In this document: positions 1 to 8,196 of the stretch, one piece after another | Layout: every line of letters begins with the position of its first letter | Position numbering within the stretch: the first letter of the stretch is position 1 | Source of the DNA: Mariniphaga sp964559175 | GTDB lineage: Bacteria; Bacteroidota; Bacteroidia; Bacteroidales; Prolixibacteraceae | Assembly (NCBI GenBank): GCA_964559175.1 | Contig: CAZLGT010000010.1 | Coordinates: forward strand, 33,978 to 97,977 | Reading direction: 5' to 3' | Length of the DNA: 64,000 bases | The notes under the pieces: generated by a model | The model's input: the letters and a program-made list of their open reading frames with translations, nothing else | Databases searched by the model: none | Told to the model about the DNA's origin: nothing | Translations under genes and position numbers: made by a program

Positions 1-662
1 CTTCCGCCAAGGGTCTGGCTGTATCGGTTTTCCTGTTTCTGTGCCGAAATGAAAACCGGAACCCCGTTGTTTAAAAACAACAAACTCAACCCGGTTTTTT
101 CCCAGCTTTTGTTGAACCACAAAAACTGCATGTCCTTGTAAGCATCGGGTCCGTTGTAAAAGTTGTTGGTTACATCAGCATTTTCGTGATGGGCAATTCC
201 CAGGTGAAGCTTAAAGCCCTGTTCAAGTTTTACTAAAGCCAAATCGTGCGAGCGCGCCTGGTGCGCCCAGCCAACGTTTCCAAAAATGCGGGAATCGTCG
301 TACACCAGTTCCTGACGTCCTGCCTTTAGTGAAATATTTTCTGCCAGTTTGATTTCTGCCCAGGCTTCGTGTACCGATATGGCGTAATCTTCATTGGTAA
401 CCAGTTGCGGCTGACTTCCCCAGTAGCGCACATCCTGCAAAACCAGTTTGGTTTTAACCGCCTCTGTGGAAAAAATGGCATTCAGTCGGGTGCGCTGGGC
501 TGTTGCGGTTGACATCTGTTGGTCTTCAGCTGCCAGCGATTTATATCCCCGGCTGAATTCGGTACGGGGTCTGAATTCAGCAGATAGTGAAAATTGCGCA
601 TGAACTTCCGGCAGGAAAAAAAGCATTCCCGCCAGAAGGGTTAAAAAAGCATTTCGTCTCAT
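1..662 (-). CDS. Alginate-export-like outer membrane porin (partial)
   Basis: The frame is open from the ATG at 662 to the window edge, so the C-terminal part is missing. It begins with a signal peptide (MRRNAFLTLLAGMLFFLPEVHAQ) and continues with alternating beta-strand-like sequence. The stretch around residues 80-110 (EAWAEIKLAENISLKAGRQE, then YDDSRIFGNVGW) is typical of the alginate-export family of outer membrane barrels. These form diffusion channels for anionic sugars or other solutes, but the substrate here cannot be read. It lies 21 bases downstream of nrfA on the same strand and may be co-transcribed, which would suggest a role linked to nitrite or nitrate uptake; that is inference. 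Confidence 0.7.
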   Translation of the reverse strand, partial: MRRNAFLTLLAGMLFFLPEVHAQFSLSAEFRPRTEFSRGYKSLAAEDQQMSTATAQRTRLNAIFSTEAVKTKLVLQDVRYWGSQPQLVTNEDYAISVHEAWAEIKLAENISLKAGRQELVYDDSRIFGNVGWAHQARSHDLALVKLEQGFKLHLGIAHHENADVTNNFYNGPDAYKDMQFLWFNKSWEKTGLSLLFLNNGVPVFISAQKQENRYSQTLGG

Positions 663-683
663 TTTTTTTCTTTTTTGAAGAAA

Positions 684-2201
684 TTAATTCGTTAACTGAA
701 CATCCCAGGATGCTTCTCTGGCTTCGGCTTCTTCCAGCCATTTGGGAACAATGGTTTCCAGAAATTCCTGTTTTTCGGCGTTTAGCTTATCCATGTCGAG
801 CCCGATAAATTCCTGTGCTTTTGCTTTGGTCGAAATGTCAGGATACGGAATTTCTTCATTATGGCCCAGTTGCGCGAGTAGCCGTGCCAGTTTTATCCGG
901 GTTTCCTGAGCAATGGTAATTCCGCTGGCCACCGTCCGGCTCGATTCTACCGGCGAGTGGAACGATCCACCGTGGCTTGCTGCCACATAATCCCATCTCC
1001 ATTGGGCATGACGGATTCCCATAAGAATGTCGTTCATTTGCTCTTCTGTTGCTCCCAGCTCCCATGCCATTTTTGCTTCTACGTGTGCCCTAACCAGTTG
1101 TTTCTCCAGTTCGTGGCGATTTTCAATAATGCGGTCCTGCCGCTCATAAACATCCTGTACCAGTTGAAGCGCTTCTTCGCGGTGGCAAACCTGGCACGAA
1201 TTGGCAATGTTGTTCAGCGGCGACTGCATTTTATGGTCGGTGAATTTTTGCCCGCCCTCGCTCATGTAAGGCATGTGGCAGTCGGCGCAGGAAACGCCGC
1301 GCTGAGCGTGTACTCCGGTCATATAAACTTCGTAATCGGGGTGCTGAGCTTTTAACATGGGTGCCTTGCTAACGGCATGTGTCCAGTCGCTGAACTCTAT
1401 GTTGTCATAATACTCTTCCATTGCTTCTGCGGTAAATCCGTTATCCCACGGGAATGTCAGGTAATTGGCGCCTTCCACCACTTTTTTGTTGAAATAATAC
1501 TCCACATGGCATTGTGCGCAAACCAAACTTCTCATTTCCTGATAACTGGCTTTGGCAATGTCTTTTCCGCGGCGTTCAAAAGCTTCGACAAGGGCCGGAC
1601 GAGAAATTCGCAGATTCATTGTTTTTTCGTCGTGGCAGTCGGCACAGCCTATCGGGTTAACAATTTCAGGACCTAACCGGGCCCAGGCGCCGGTGTAAAA
1701 TTCGGCTACACCTTCCTTCTCCATAATTCTTGGAACATCCGGGCTTTTGCACGTCCAGCAGGTGGTTGGTTGTAACCCTTCATTTGGCGTTTTGGGACCT
1801 CCGGTTCGCAGTGTGTTATACACATCGGTGACGGCGTAGTAATGCCCGCGCCCCTGTTTGTAGTCTCTCGAAAAGGCATAACCTGCCCACAAAACGACCA
1901 TTTCAGGCACTTCATCAAGCATATCGATCATTACACTTCCATGATATTTACTTCTGAAAGATGTGTCGGCAGTGCCGTAATACGACTGAAACTGACGGGG
2001 AAAATTCTCTCCCCACACTTCGTTTCGTGGTTCATATAGTTGAATATCAGTCTGCGGAACGCTAACAAAGGTGGCTTCCATACGGCGTTCAACAATGGTT
2101 GAGGCCAGCAGGCCTAAAAGAAAAACCACAACAATGGTGGCAAAAAACAGTACCCATGCCAGCCACGGGCGCTTTTCGGTTATTCTCATTTTGTTATTCA
2201 T
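684..2201 (-). CDS. nrfA: Ammonia-forming cytochrome c nitrite reductase, catalytic subunit
   Basis: Pentahaem periplasmic enzyme reducing nitrite to ammonium with six electrons. Five haem sites are visible in the family's order: the lysine-ligated catalytic site CWTCK (148-152), then CADCH (186-190), CAQCH (228-232), CADCH (305-309) and CQVCH (336-340). The active-site Tyr follows the third haem (CHVEYY) and the distal His lies just before the fourth (GVHAQRG). An uncleaved-looking N-terminal hydrophobic segment (about 13-33) would anchor or export it. The 505 residues match the usual NrfA length. It starts 11 bases after nrfH, so the two form an operon. The CWTCK motif separates it from octahaem relatives. 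Confidence 0.97.
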   Translation of the reverse strand: MNNKMRITEKRPWLAWVLFFATIVVVFLLGLLASTIVERRMEATFVSVPQTDIQLYEPRNEVWGENFPRQFQSYYGTADTSFRSKYHGSVMIDMLDEVPEMVVLWAGYAFSRDYKQGRGHYYAVTDVYNTLRTGGPKTPNEGLQPTTCWTCKSPDVPRIMEKEGVAEFYTGAWARLGPEIVNPIGCADCHDEKTMNLRISRPALVEAFERRGKDIAKASYQEMRSLVCAQCHVEYYFNKKVVEGANYLTFPWDNGFTAEAMEEYYDNIEFSDWTHAVSKAPMLKAQHPDYEVYMTGVHAQRGVSCADCHMPYMSEGGQKFTDHKMQSPLNNIANSCQVCHREEALQLVQDVYERQDRIIENRHELEKQLVRAHVEAKMAWELGATEEQMNDILMGIRHAQWRWDYVAASHGGSFHSPVESSRTVASGITIAQETRIKLARLLAQLGHNEEIPYPDISTKAKAQEFIGLDMDKLNAEKQEFLETIVPKWLEEAEAREASWDVQLTN

Positions 2202-2212
2202 TTCTGTTGATT

Positions 2213-2785
2213 TTAGTTATTTAAATATTTTCTTATCCATTCAGGTATTGGGTTTTGGGGCAGCGGAACACGGGCGTTGGGCACGCTCGAAAGACTGTTT
2301 ACCCTGCCATGCGGTACTTCGCGGTGGCACTCCCAGCATTTCCGATCGGTGCGGTGACCATGGTGCCCATCTATGGTGGCTGTTAGTTTGGGATCGACCA
2401 AAAGTTGGGAATGACATCTGATGCAGTTTTGATGTACCGCTTTCGACCCCTCCTCTTTTATAAATATAACCTGTGGCTCATTTCTCAGGGTGAAAATGGT
2501 AGCATGCCGCATGCCGTCTTTTGCTTTGAAAAAGTAATGATTAAATACATTGTTGTGGGGGACATGGCAATCGTTGCAATTGGTCCACTCGCGGTGTGAA
2601 CTGTGTGCCCATGTAGCATACTGTGGCGCCATAATGTGGCAGTTGGTGCAGGTAGCCGGATCATCTGACAAATAGGAGTGGGCTTTTGAGATGTAAATGG
2701 TAAAAAGACCAAGCCCAATAAATATGGCGGAGGCTATCAAAACCGGAAACCTCCATTTTGGCGGTGGAAGAAACTTTTTTATCAT
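2213..2785 (-). CDS. nrfH: Cytochrome c nitrite reductase small subunit, quinol-oxidising membrane tetrahaem
   Basis: NapC/NirT-type membrane-anchored tetrahaem cytochrome that passes electrons from menaquinol to NrfA. One N-terminal membrane helix (about 13-32) is followed by four haem sites: CTNCH (46-50), CNDCH (70-74), CIRCH (121-125) and CWECH (150-154). The Met two residues after the first haem motif (CHIMAPQY) is the expected unusual axial-ligand region of NrfH. It is the first gene of nrfHA. The 220-bp divergent gap to the porin gene at 3006 must hold the promoter; I saw no convincing FNR-type box there. Confidence 0.96.
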   Translation of the reverse strand: MIKKFLPPPKWRFPVLIASAIFIGLGLFTIYISKAHSYLSDDPATCTNCHIMAPQYATWAHSSHREWTNCNDCHVPHNNVFNHYFFKAKDGMRHATIFTLRNEPQVIFIKEEGSKAVHQNCIRCHSQLLVDPKLTATIDGHHGHRTDRKCWECHREVPHGRVNSLSSVPNARVPLPQNPIPEWIRKYLNN

Positions 2786-3005
2786 AGTTCAGTATTGGTT
2801 GAATACTCCAAATATTATTCTTTTATTACTCTTAGGTTGTAATTGATGTTACATTTCTGCGAAAAAAGTGATTCTTTCCAGAGTTATTTAAAATGAAAAT
2901 AAATAAGGTGGGGTTTCCAATTAATTCCTGTATGTATTCGAATTTCGATTATTTTTAAGGCCGGAAAAGCTTTATCAATCGACTTTAACAAAAACCGAAC
3001 TGATT

Positions 3006-4238
3006 ATGAAACATATTGTTGCTATTCTGTTCATCTTTACCTCTTCTTATGCATTCTCACAAGGTTTTATTACAACGAAAGATATAAAAGTTGATTTCAC
3101 CGGTTTTGTGAGGAACGATTTCATTTTGGATACACGAAAGAATGTGGATGCCTGTGACCACTTACTGGAGTTTTTTCCTCAAAAACCTGAATTTGATTCC
3201 AATGGAGAAGACCTGAACGCCCGGGCCAGTGCTCATTTTCTGAATACCTTTTCCAGAATTGGCACCCGGTTTTCAGGTCTTGAGCTGGGAAAAGCAAAAG
3301 TGAGCGGATACATTGAGTTCGATTTTACCGGAGGAAGCCTTACGCCTACACTGCGTTTAAGGCATGCAAATACCCAGTTTGTATGGCCTTCTTCCAAATT
3401 ACTGGTTGGGCGCGCCTGGCATCCCACCTTTATTGAAAAGGTTTATCCTTCGGTACTGAACGAGAACACAGGCCTTCCTTTTCAGGTGTTTAACCGCAGT
3501 CCGCAACTGAGGTTTACCAAAAGCATGTCTGATAATTTTGAATTTATTACCGCTGCTGTTTATCAGTACGATTACAGCAACTCCGGACCTGACGGTAAAA
3601 ATTACAAATACCAGCGAAATGCGGTAATTCCAAACCTGCATGCACAGGTTCAGTATTTTAACGAAAACTGGGTTTTGGGTGCTGCCCTCGACTGGAAAAC
3701 CATACAACCCCGAACATCAACCACCGGAACAAGCGGTACTTTTAAAACGAGTGAAAAATTAAGCACATGGGCAGCATTGGCGTATATGAAATTTACGAAG
3801 GAGAAATTTGAGTTGAAAGCAAAATCGATGTACGGGCAAAACATGTGCGAAAGCCTGCTTCCCGGTGGCTATGCCGTTGCAACCGTAAATGCCTCTACCG
3901 GCGCCGAAACTTACACACCTTTTAATCATATTTACAACTGGGTAAACTTTACCTATGGTGCCGAATGGAAACTTGGATTTTTTGCCGGTTACCTGAAAAA
4001 TATGGGTACAGCCGAAAATCCGGTTGGTCCACTTTATGGAATGGCAACCGACATTGATTTTATTTACAAGCTGTCGCCCCAGTTGATTTATACGTACCGG
4101 AATTTTATGTTTGGGTGGGAGCTTAGCATAACTACTGCTGCTTACGGAGCGAATGATTATACCGACTTTGCCAGGGTGAAAGCTACTGAAAACGTAACAA
4201 ATTTCAGAAATATGCTGTCAATTGCTTACAATTTTTAA
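3006..4238 (+). CDS. Porin-like outer membrane beta-barrel protein
   Basis: 410 residues with a clear signal peptide (MKHIVAILFIFTSSYAFSQ) and a sequence rich in alternating aromatic and polar strands ending in a C-terminal aromatic (LSIAYNF), the classic barrel terminus. Segments such as VDFTGFVRNDFILDTRKN and RIGTRFSGLELGKAKVSGYI resemble DcaP/porin-like proteins of Bacteroidota. It is divergently transcribed from nrfHA and may share regulation with it. The solute is unknown. Outer membrane location is confident; the exact family is not. Confidence 0.75.
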   Translation: MKHIVAILFIFTSSYAFSQGFITTKDIKVDFTGFVRNDFILDTRKNVDACDHLLEFFPQKPEFDSNGEDLNARASAHFLNTFSRIGTRFSGLELGKAKVSGYIEFDFTGGSLTPTLRLRHANTQFVWPSSKLLVGRAWHPTFIEKVYPSVLNENTGLPFQVFNRSPQLRFTKSMSDNFEFITAAVYQYDYSNSGPDGKNYKYQRNAVIPNLHAQVQYFNENWVLGAALDWKTIQPRTSTTGTSGTFKTSEKLSTWAALAYMKFTKEKFELKAKSMYGQNMCESLLPGGYAVATVNASTGAETYTPFNHIYNWVNFTYGAEWKLGFFAGYLKNMGTAENPVGPLYGMATDIDFIYKLSPQLIYTYRNFMFGWELSITTAAYGANDYTDFARVKATENVTNFRNMLSIAYNF

Positions 4239-4325
4239 ATTTCCTTTTATTTTTGCTTGAAAATTGCATGAAAATTCAGCCTGATGTCATTTTCAGTCTG
4301 CTTTTTTATTAAAAAATCGACAGGT

Positions 4326-4757
4326 ATGGCTTATGAAATTTCAGTTTTTCTTGAGAATAAAATTGCTCATTTCGAGAAAATTACCCGTGTGTTAAAATCG
4401 GAGCAGATAAATATCCGATCGCTAAACCTTACTAACATTTTACATGGCTGGGGCGTACTTAACCTGCTGGTTGACCAGCCGGAAAAAGCTTATCAGGCAC
4501 TGGCCGATCAGGGTAATTCGGTAGCATTGCGCGAGGTAATTGCCCTTGAAATGAAAGATGAGGCCGGCGGACTGGACGAATTGCTTGTGAAAATTGCACG
4601 GGTGGGCATTCATATTGAAAATGCCTACAGCCGGCTTATTTCACAAACCAACATGGCCATACTCATTCTCGATGTTCCGGATGTTTTGGAGGCAAGGAAA
4701 TTGCTCGAACAAAACGGAATTCCAATTCTCGATGACCAAACGGTTTACGGGAAATAA
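4326..4757 (+). CDS. Tandem ACT-domain protein, upstream copy
   Basis: 143 residues from the ATG at 4326. A start at 4284 is possible but adds a non-homologous tail, and the paralogue at 6123 begins with the equivalent residues. Two ACT folds are visible: residues 1-70 (YEISVFLENKIAHFEKITRVL) and 72-140 (DELLVKIARVGIHIENAYSR). ACT pairs of this size occur beside phenylacetate-CoA ligases and are thought to sense amino acids or aryl acids. With its paralogue at 6123 it brackets the ligase gene. The ligand is unknown. It probably acts in the cytoplasm as a small regulatory or ligand-binding protein. Confidence 0.85.
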   Translation: MAYEISVFLENKIAHFEKITRVLKSEQINIRSLNLTNILHGWGVLNLLVDQPEKAYQALADQGNSVALREVIALEMKDEAGGLDELLVKIARVGIHIENAYSRLISQTNMAILILDVPDVLEARKLLEQNGIPILDDQTVYGK

Positions 4758-4818
4758 AAGGCCAGACTCCCTTTCACAAAAAGCAAAGCAAAAAAATATT
4801 TTTTTGAAAAAGAAACGA

Positions 4819-6117
4819 ATGATTTGGAACGAAAAAAAGGAATGTGCCTCGCGCGATGAAATGGCTGCTGTTCAAAGCGAACGGCTTACCCAGACGGTGC
4901 GGCGCATTTACCACAATGTACCCGGATACCGTGCTAAAATGCAGGAAAAGGGTCTGCTTCCGGGCGATATTCAATTGGCAGAAGATTTAAGCAAACTGCC
5001 TTTTACCAATAAATCGGATTTGCGCGACAATTACCCGTTTGGTATGTTTACCGTACCCATGAGTGAGATTGTGCGGGTGCATGCCAGCTCGGGAACTACC
5101 GGAAAACCAACCGTTGTGGGCTATACCCGCAACGATTTGCAAATGTGGTCCGAAGTGGTGACCCGCACCCTTTGCATGGCCGGAGTTCACAGAAACGATA
5201 TCGTGCAGGTAGCTTACGGCTACGGCTTGTTTACCGGTGGCCTCGGGTTGCATTACGGAACTGAAAACCTGGGAGCTACGGTAATCCCCATTTCGGGGGG
5301 AAATACAAAAAAACAAATTCAGCTGATGCAGGATTTCGGTACGTCGGTTATTGCCTGTACACCTTCGTATGCGCTGTTTTTAGCCGAAGTAATGCAGGAA
5401 ATGGGAATCGAACCCGACTCGCTGAATCTTCGGATTGGTATTTTTGGCGCCGAACCCTGGAGTGAAAACATGCGCCGGGAAATTGAAGCGAAACTGAAAC
5501 TGAAAGCCATCGATATATACGGACTGAGCGAAGTGGTTGGGCCGGGCGTTTCCTGCGAGTGCGAACAACAGGCCGGGATGCACATCAACGAAGACCATTT
5601 TATTCCTGAAATTATTGACCCGGAAACGCTGGAACCGCTTCCTGCCGGCGAACTGGGTGAACTGGTTTTTTCCACGGTAACCAAAGAGGGGATTCCCATT
5701 TTGCGCTACCGCACGCGTGACCTCACCCGGCTGAACTACGAAAAATGCGCCTGTGGCCGCACCCTGGTACGCATGGAAAAATGCACCGGCCGTTCCGACG
5801 ATATGCTCATTATTCGCGGCGTGAATGTGTTCCCGTCGCAAATTGAAAGCGTACTGCTGGAAATGAGCGAAACCGAACCGCACTACCTGCTTATTGTGGA
5901 GCGCGAAGGTTCGCTTGATGTGCTGAAACTGCTTGTGGAAGTTCAGGAGCAGTTTTTCTCCGATGAAATTCGCGAACTGGAGGCGTTGCGAAAAAAAATT
6001 ACAGTAAATATTCAGGGTACACTGGGTGTTTCGGTGGATGTGAAACTGGTGGAACCGAAAACCATTGAACGTACGGCAGGCAAGGCCAAACGGGTAATCG
6101 ACAACAGAAAAATCTGA
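4819..6117 (+). CDS. paaK: Phenylacetate-CoA ligase
   Basis: AMP-forming ligase that activates phenylacetate or related aryl acids to the CoA thioester. From the ATG at 4819 it has 432 residues, the normal PaaK length; upstream in-frame codons translate shadow sequence of the ACT gene. The nucleotide-binding loop ASSGTTGKPT lies at 89-98. The IDIYGLSEVVGPGV adenylation motif, the YRTRDLT motif and the RSDDMLIIRGVNVFP hinge follow in order. Placed between two ACT-domain genes and upstream of a ferredoxin-linked 2-oxoacid oxidoreductase, it suggests either release or reassimilation of aryl acids (arylacetyl-CoA to and from aryl pyruvate). Indoleacetate or 4-hydroxyphenylacetate are alternative substrates. 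Confidence 0.93.
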   Translation: MIWNEKKECASRDEMAAVQSERLTQTVRRIYHNVPGYRAKMQEKGLLPGDIQLAEDLSKLPFTNKSDLRDNYPFGMFTVPMSEIVRVHASSGTTGKPTVVGYTRNDLQMWSEVVTRTLCMAGVHRNDIVQVAYGYGLFTGGLGLHYGTENLGATVIPISGGNTKKQIQLMQDFGTSVIACTPSYALFLAEVMQEMGIEPDSLNLRIGIFGAEPWSENMRREIEAKLKLKAIDIYGLSEVVGPGVSCECEQQAGMHINEDHFIPEIIDPETLEPLPAGELGELVFSTVTKEGIPILRYRTRDLTRLNYEKCACGRTLVRMEKCTGRSDDMLIIRGVNVFPSQIESVLLEMSETEPHYLLIVEREGSLDVLKLLVEVQEQFFSDEIRELEALRKKITVNIQGTLGVSVDVKLVEPKTIERTAGKAKRVIDNRKI

Positions 6118-6122
6118 AAAAT

Positions 6123-6551
6123 ATGAAAGCAAAACAAGTTTCGGTATTTCTTGAAAATAAATCGGGCAGACTGAACGAAGTAGCTCAGATTTTGGGTGAG
6201 GCAGGAATAAATATTTCAGCTTTTACGGTAGCCGATACATCTGATTTCGGGGTTTTACGCCTGATTGTTTCTGATCCGGAAAAAGCTTGCGATGTGCTGA
6301 AAGAAAATCATTTTTCGGTGCGAACAACCGATGTGGTTCTGGTAAAAAGTGCTAACCGGCCGGGAGCATTGTCGCGCTTGTTGCAAATTTTGAACAATGG
6401 AGGTGTTTTTATCGAATATCTCTATGCTTTTTCAATGAACGACGATAAGGCAGTGTTTGTAATAAGGCCCACAAATCTTGAAAAATGTATCAGCATACTT
6501 GAAAATCAAAAAGACGAACTTTTGGAAACCGGATCTGATTACCAGATGTAA
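6123..6551 (+). CDS. Tandem ACT-domain protein, downstream copy
   Basis: 142 residues, paralogous to the ACT protein at 4326. Both begin with a SVFLENK segment and have two ACT repeats, here about 4-70 and 72-140 (VVLVKSANRPGALSRLLQIL). It starts 5 bases after the ligase stop codon and is clearly co-transcribed with it. The second repeat keeps the N-R-P-G-A turn typical of amino-acid-binding ACT domains, which the upstream copy lacks, so the two copies may bind different ligands. Function beyond ligand sensing is not known. Confidence 0.88.
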   Translation: MKAKQVSVFLENKSGRLNEVAQILGEAGINISAFTVADTSDFGVLRLIVSDPEKACDVLKENHFSVRTTDVVLVKSANRPGALSRLLQILNNGGVFIEYLYAFSMNDDKAVFVIRPTNLEKCISILENQKDELLETGSDYQM

Positions 6552-6642
6552 ATCTTTAGCTGTTTTTTGTTGAAAAAGAGCATTGTCCCTGCCGTGTCGG
6601 CATACAGGCTTTTGGGCAGTGAAGTATTAAATTCAGAATGTG

Positions 6643-6650
6643 TATATTTG
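6643..6650 (+). promoter_or_regulatory. Candidate -7 promoter element before pheA
   Basis: TATATTTG matches the Bacteroidota -7 consensus TAnnTTTG and lies 21 bases before the ATG chosen for pheA at 6672. No good -33 partner was found at the usual spacing. It fits the choice of the 6672 start over an upstream in-frame codon. Confidence 0.35.
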
Positions 6651-6671
6651 AAATCAATTTATAAAGAAGGA

Positions 6672-7511
6672 ATGAAACAAATAGCTGTACAGGGAATTGT
6701 CGGGTCTTTTCATGAAGATGCGGCGCTGAAATATTTCAACGAAAAAATTAAAATTATTGAGTGTAAGTCGTTTACAAGTGTTTGCGACCTGGTGGATGCA
6801 GATAAGGTGGACTATGCCGTAATGGCCATAGAAAATTCCATTGCCGGAAGTTTGCTGAAGAATTACCAGTTAATCCGTGATTATCATTTGAGGATTACCG
6901 GTGAAATTTACCTGCACATCCAAATGAACCTGATGGCCGTTCCCGGTGTAAAACCAGCCGATATTACGGATATTTATTCTCATCCCATAGCTTTACAGCA
7001 GTGTATGGAATACCTCGAAAAATATTTTCCGAATGTGGAACTGCACGAGGGGATCGATACTGCCGGGGCTGCCAAGTTTATTTCAGAAACCCGCCCGTTA
7101 AATGCAGCTGCCATTGGCAACCTGCGTTCGGCCGATTTATACAAGCTCGAAGTTCTTGAAACCGGTGTAGAAACCAACAAAAAGAACTATACCCGGTTTC
7201 TTATTCTGGCTAAACATGGCATTCCCACCGAAAAAGCCAACAAAGCATCGTTGTGTTTTGAGGTTGGCCATTTTTATGGCTCGCTGGCCAGGGTGCTCAA
7301 TGTTTTTGCCGAAAATGAGATCAATTTAACTAAGATTCAATCGGTTCCAATAATCGGAAAACCCAACGAATATACTTTTCATGTGGATGTCGAGTGGGAG
7401 GAGCTTGAAAATTATGAAAAGGCAATTCACCAGGTGTTGAAAAGTGTTTCGAGCCTGGCTATTCTGGGAGAATACGAAAGAGGAGAAACTTCAATAAGCA
7501 ATGGAAATTAA
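6672..7511 (+). CDS. pheA: Prephenate dehydratase
   Basis: Converts prephenate to phenylpyruvate, the last step before transamination to phenylalanine. 279 residues from the ATG at 6672, which is preceded by AAGAAGGA; an earlier in-frame start at 6567 would add 35 residues without homology. The catalytic domain holds the GSFHEDAA start motif, the AIENSIAGSL segment and the essential Thr-Arg-Phe (NYTRFLIL, about 172). A C-terminal ACT domain (about 190-265) carries IQSVP where Phe-inhibited enzymes have ESRP, so allosteric behaviour may differ. It lies 120 bases after the second ACT gene, probably with its own promoter. Confidence 0.93.
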   Translation: MKQIAVQGIVGSFHEDAALKYFNEKIKIIECKSFTSVCDLVDADKVDYAVMAIENSIAGSLLKNYQLIRDYHLRITGEIYLHIQMNLMAVPGVKPADITDIYSHPIALQQCMEYLEKYFPNVELHEGIDTAGAAKFISETRPLNAAAIGNLRSADLYKLEVLETGVETNKKNYTRFLILAKHGIPTEKANKASLCFEVGHFYGSLARVLNVFAENEINLTKIQSVPIIGKPNEYTFHVDVEWEELENYEKAIHQVLKSVSSLAILGEYERGETSISNGN

Positions 7512-7569
7512 CCGGGAATATACTTTTTTGAAATAAATTATATAGCTCGAATACTGTAAATTAAAAGAT

Positions 7570-8094
7570 ATGAACAAAATTGCAATTTTCTTTGGTCCGC
7601 TCGACGGAGCCGTTCACAAAGTGGCTGAAAAAATAAAAGAAGCCATTGGGGAAGAGAAAGTGGTGATGGTGCCGGTGCAGGATGCCACTGTGGCTGATTT
7701 GGAAAAATACGATAAAATTATTTTCGGACTTTCCACCGTTGGTAAGGAAACCTGGCATGCCAAATACAATAACAACGACTGGGCTAAATTTTTACCCGAA
7801 ATTTCGAAAACCCGGTACGAAGGGAAAAACCTGGCCATTTTTGGTTTGGGCGATCATGTTACCTATGCGGCCACATTTGTCGATCATATTGGGCTGCTCG
7901 CTCGCGAACTGATGAAAAACGGAGCAAAACTGGTTGGGCAGGTTTCGACTGATGGTTATGAATTCGACGATTCGGAAGCCATAATCGACGGCAAATTTTT
8001 AGGGTTACCTGTGGATGAGGATTTTGAACCGGAAATGACCGACGAAAGAGTGAAAAACTGGGTGGAACTGCTTCGTCCACATTTCGGATTTTGA
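7570..8094 (+). CDS. Flavodoxin-like protein with altered FMN phosphate loop
   Basis: 174 residues, the size of a long-chain flavodoxin. The second half is canonical: FGLGDHVTYAATFVDHIG, then VGQVSTDGYEFDDSEAI, then GLPVDEDFEPEMT and a C-terminal helix. Trp in GKETWHAKYN matches the isoalloxazine-stacking position. The N-terminal phosphate loop reads FFGPLDGAVHKVA where flavodoxins have T/S-x-T-G-x-T, so the Ser/Thr ligands of the FMN phosphate are missing. It may bind flavin differently or use another cofactor. Being near a ferredoxin-dependent oxidoreductase, an electron-carrier role is plausible but unproven. Confidence 0.8.
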   Translation: MNKIAIFFGPLDGAVHKVAEKIKEAIGEEKVVMVPVQDATVADLEKYDKIIFGLSTVGKETWHAKYNNNDWAKFLPEISKTRYEGKNLAIFGLGDHVTYAATFVDHIGLLARELMKNGAKLVGQVSTDGYEFDDSEAIIDGKFLGLPVDEDFEPEMTDERVKNWVELLRPHFGF

Positions 8095-8196
8095 TCTTTT
8101 TGCATTTCTTCTTTTATTGACTGTTACCTGAGCAGTCACAAATTTTTTTTTTTAATCTGATATGGAAGCCTGTCTTTACCGGAAAATGTACTTCTT

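Noticed and set aside
2786..3005. FNR/Crp-type box in the nrfH-porin divergent region
   Set aside because: TTGAT-like halves are present but no TTGAT-N4-ATCAA or similar symmetric site could be found.
5380..6132. 250-codon minus-strand frame opposite paaK
   Set aside because: A shadow of the ligase gene; rich in Phe/His/Gln with no domain and no ribosome site.
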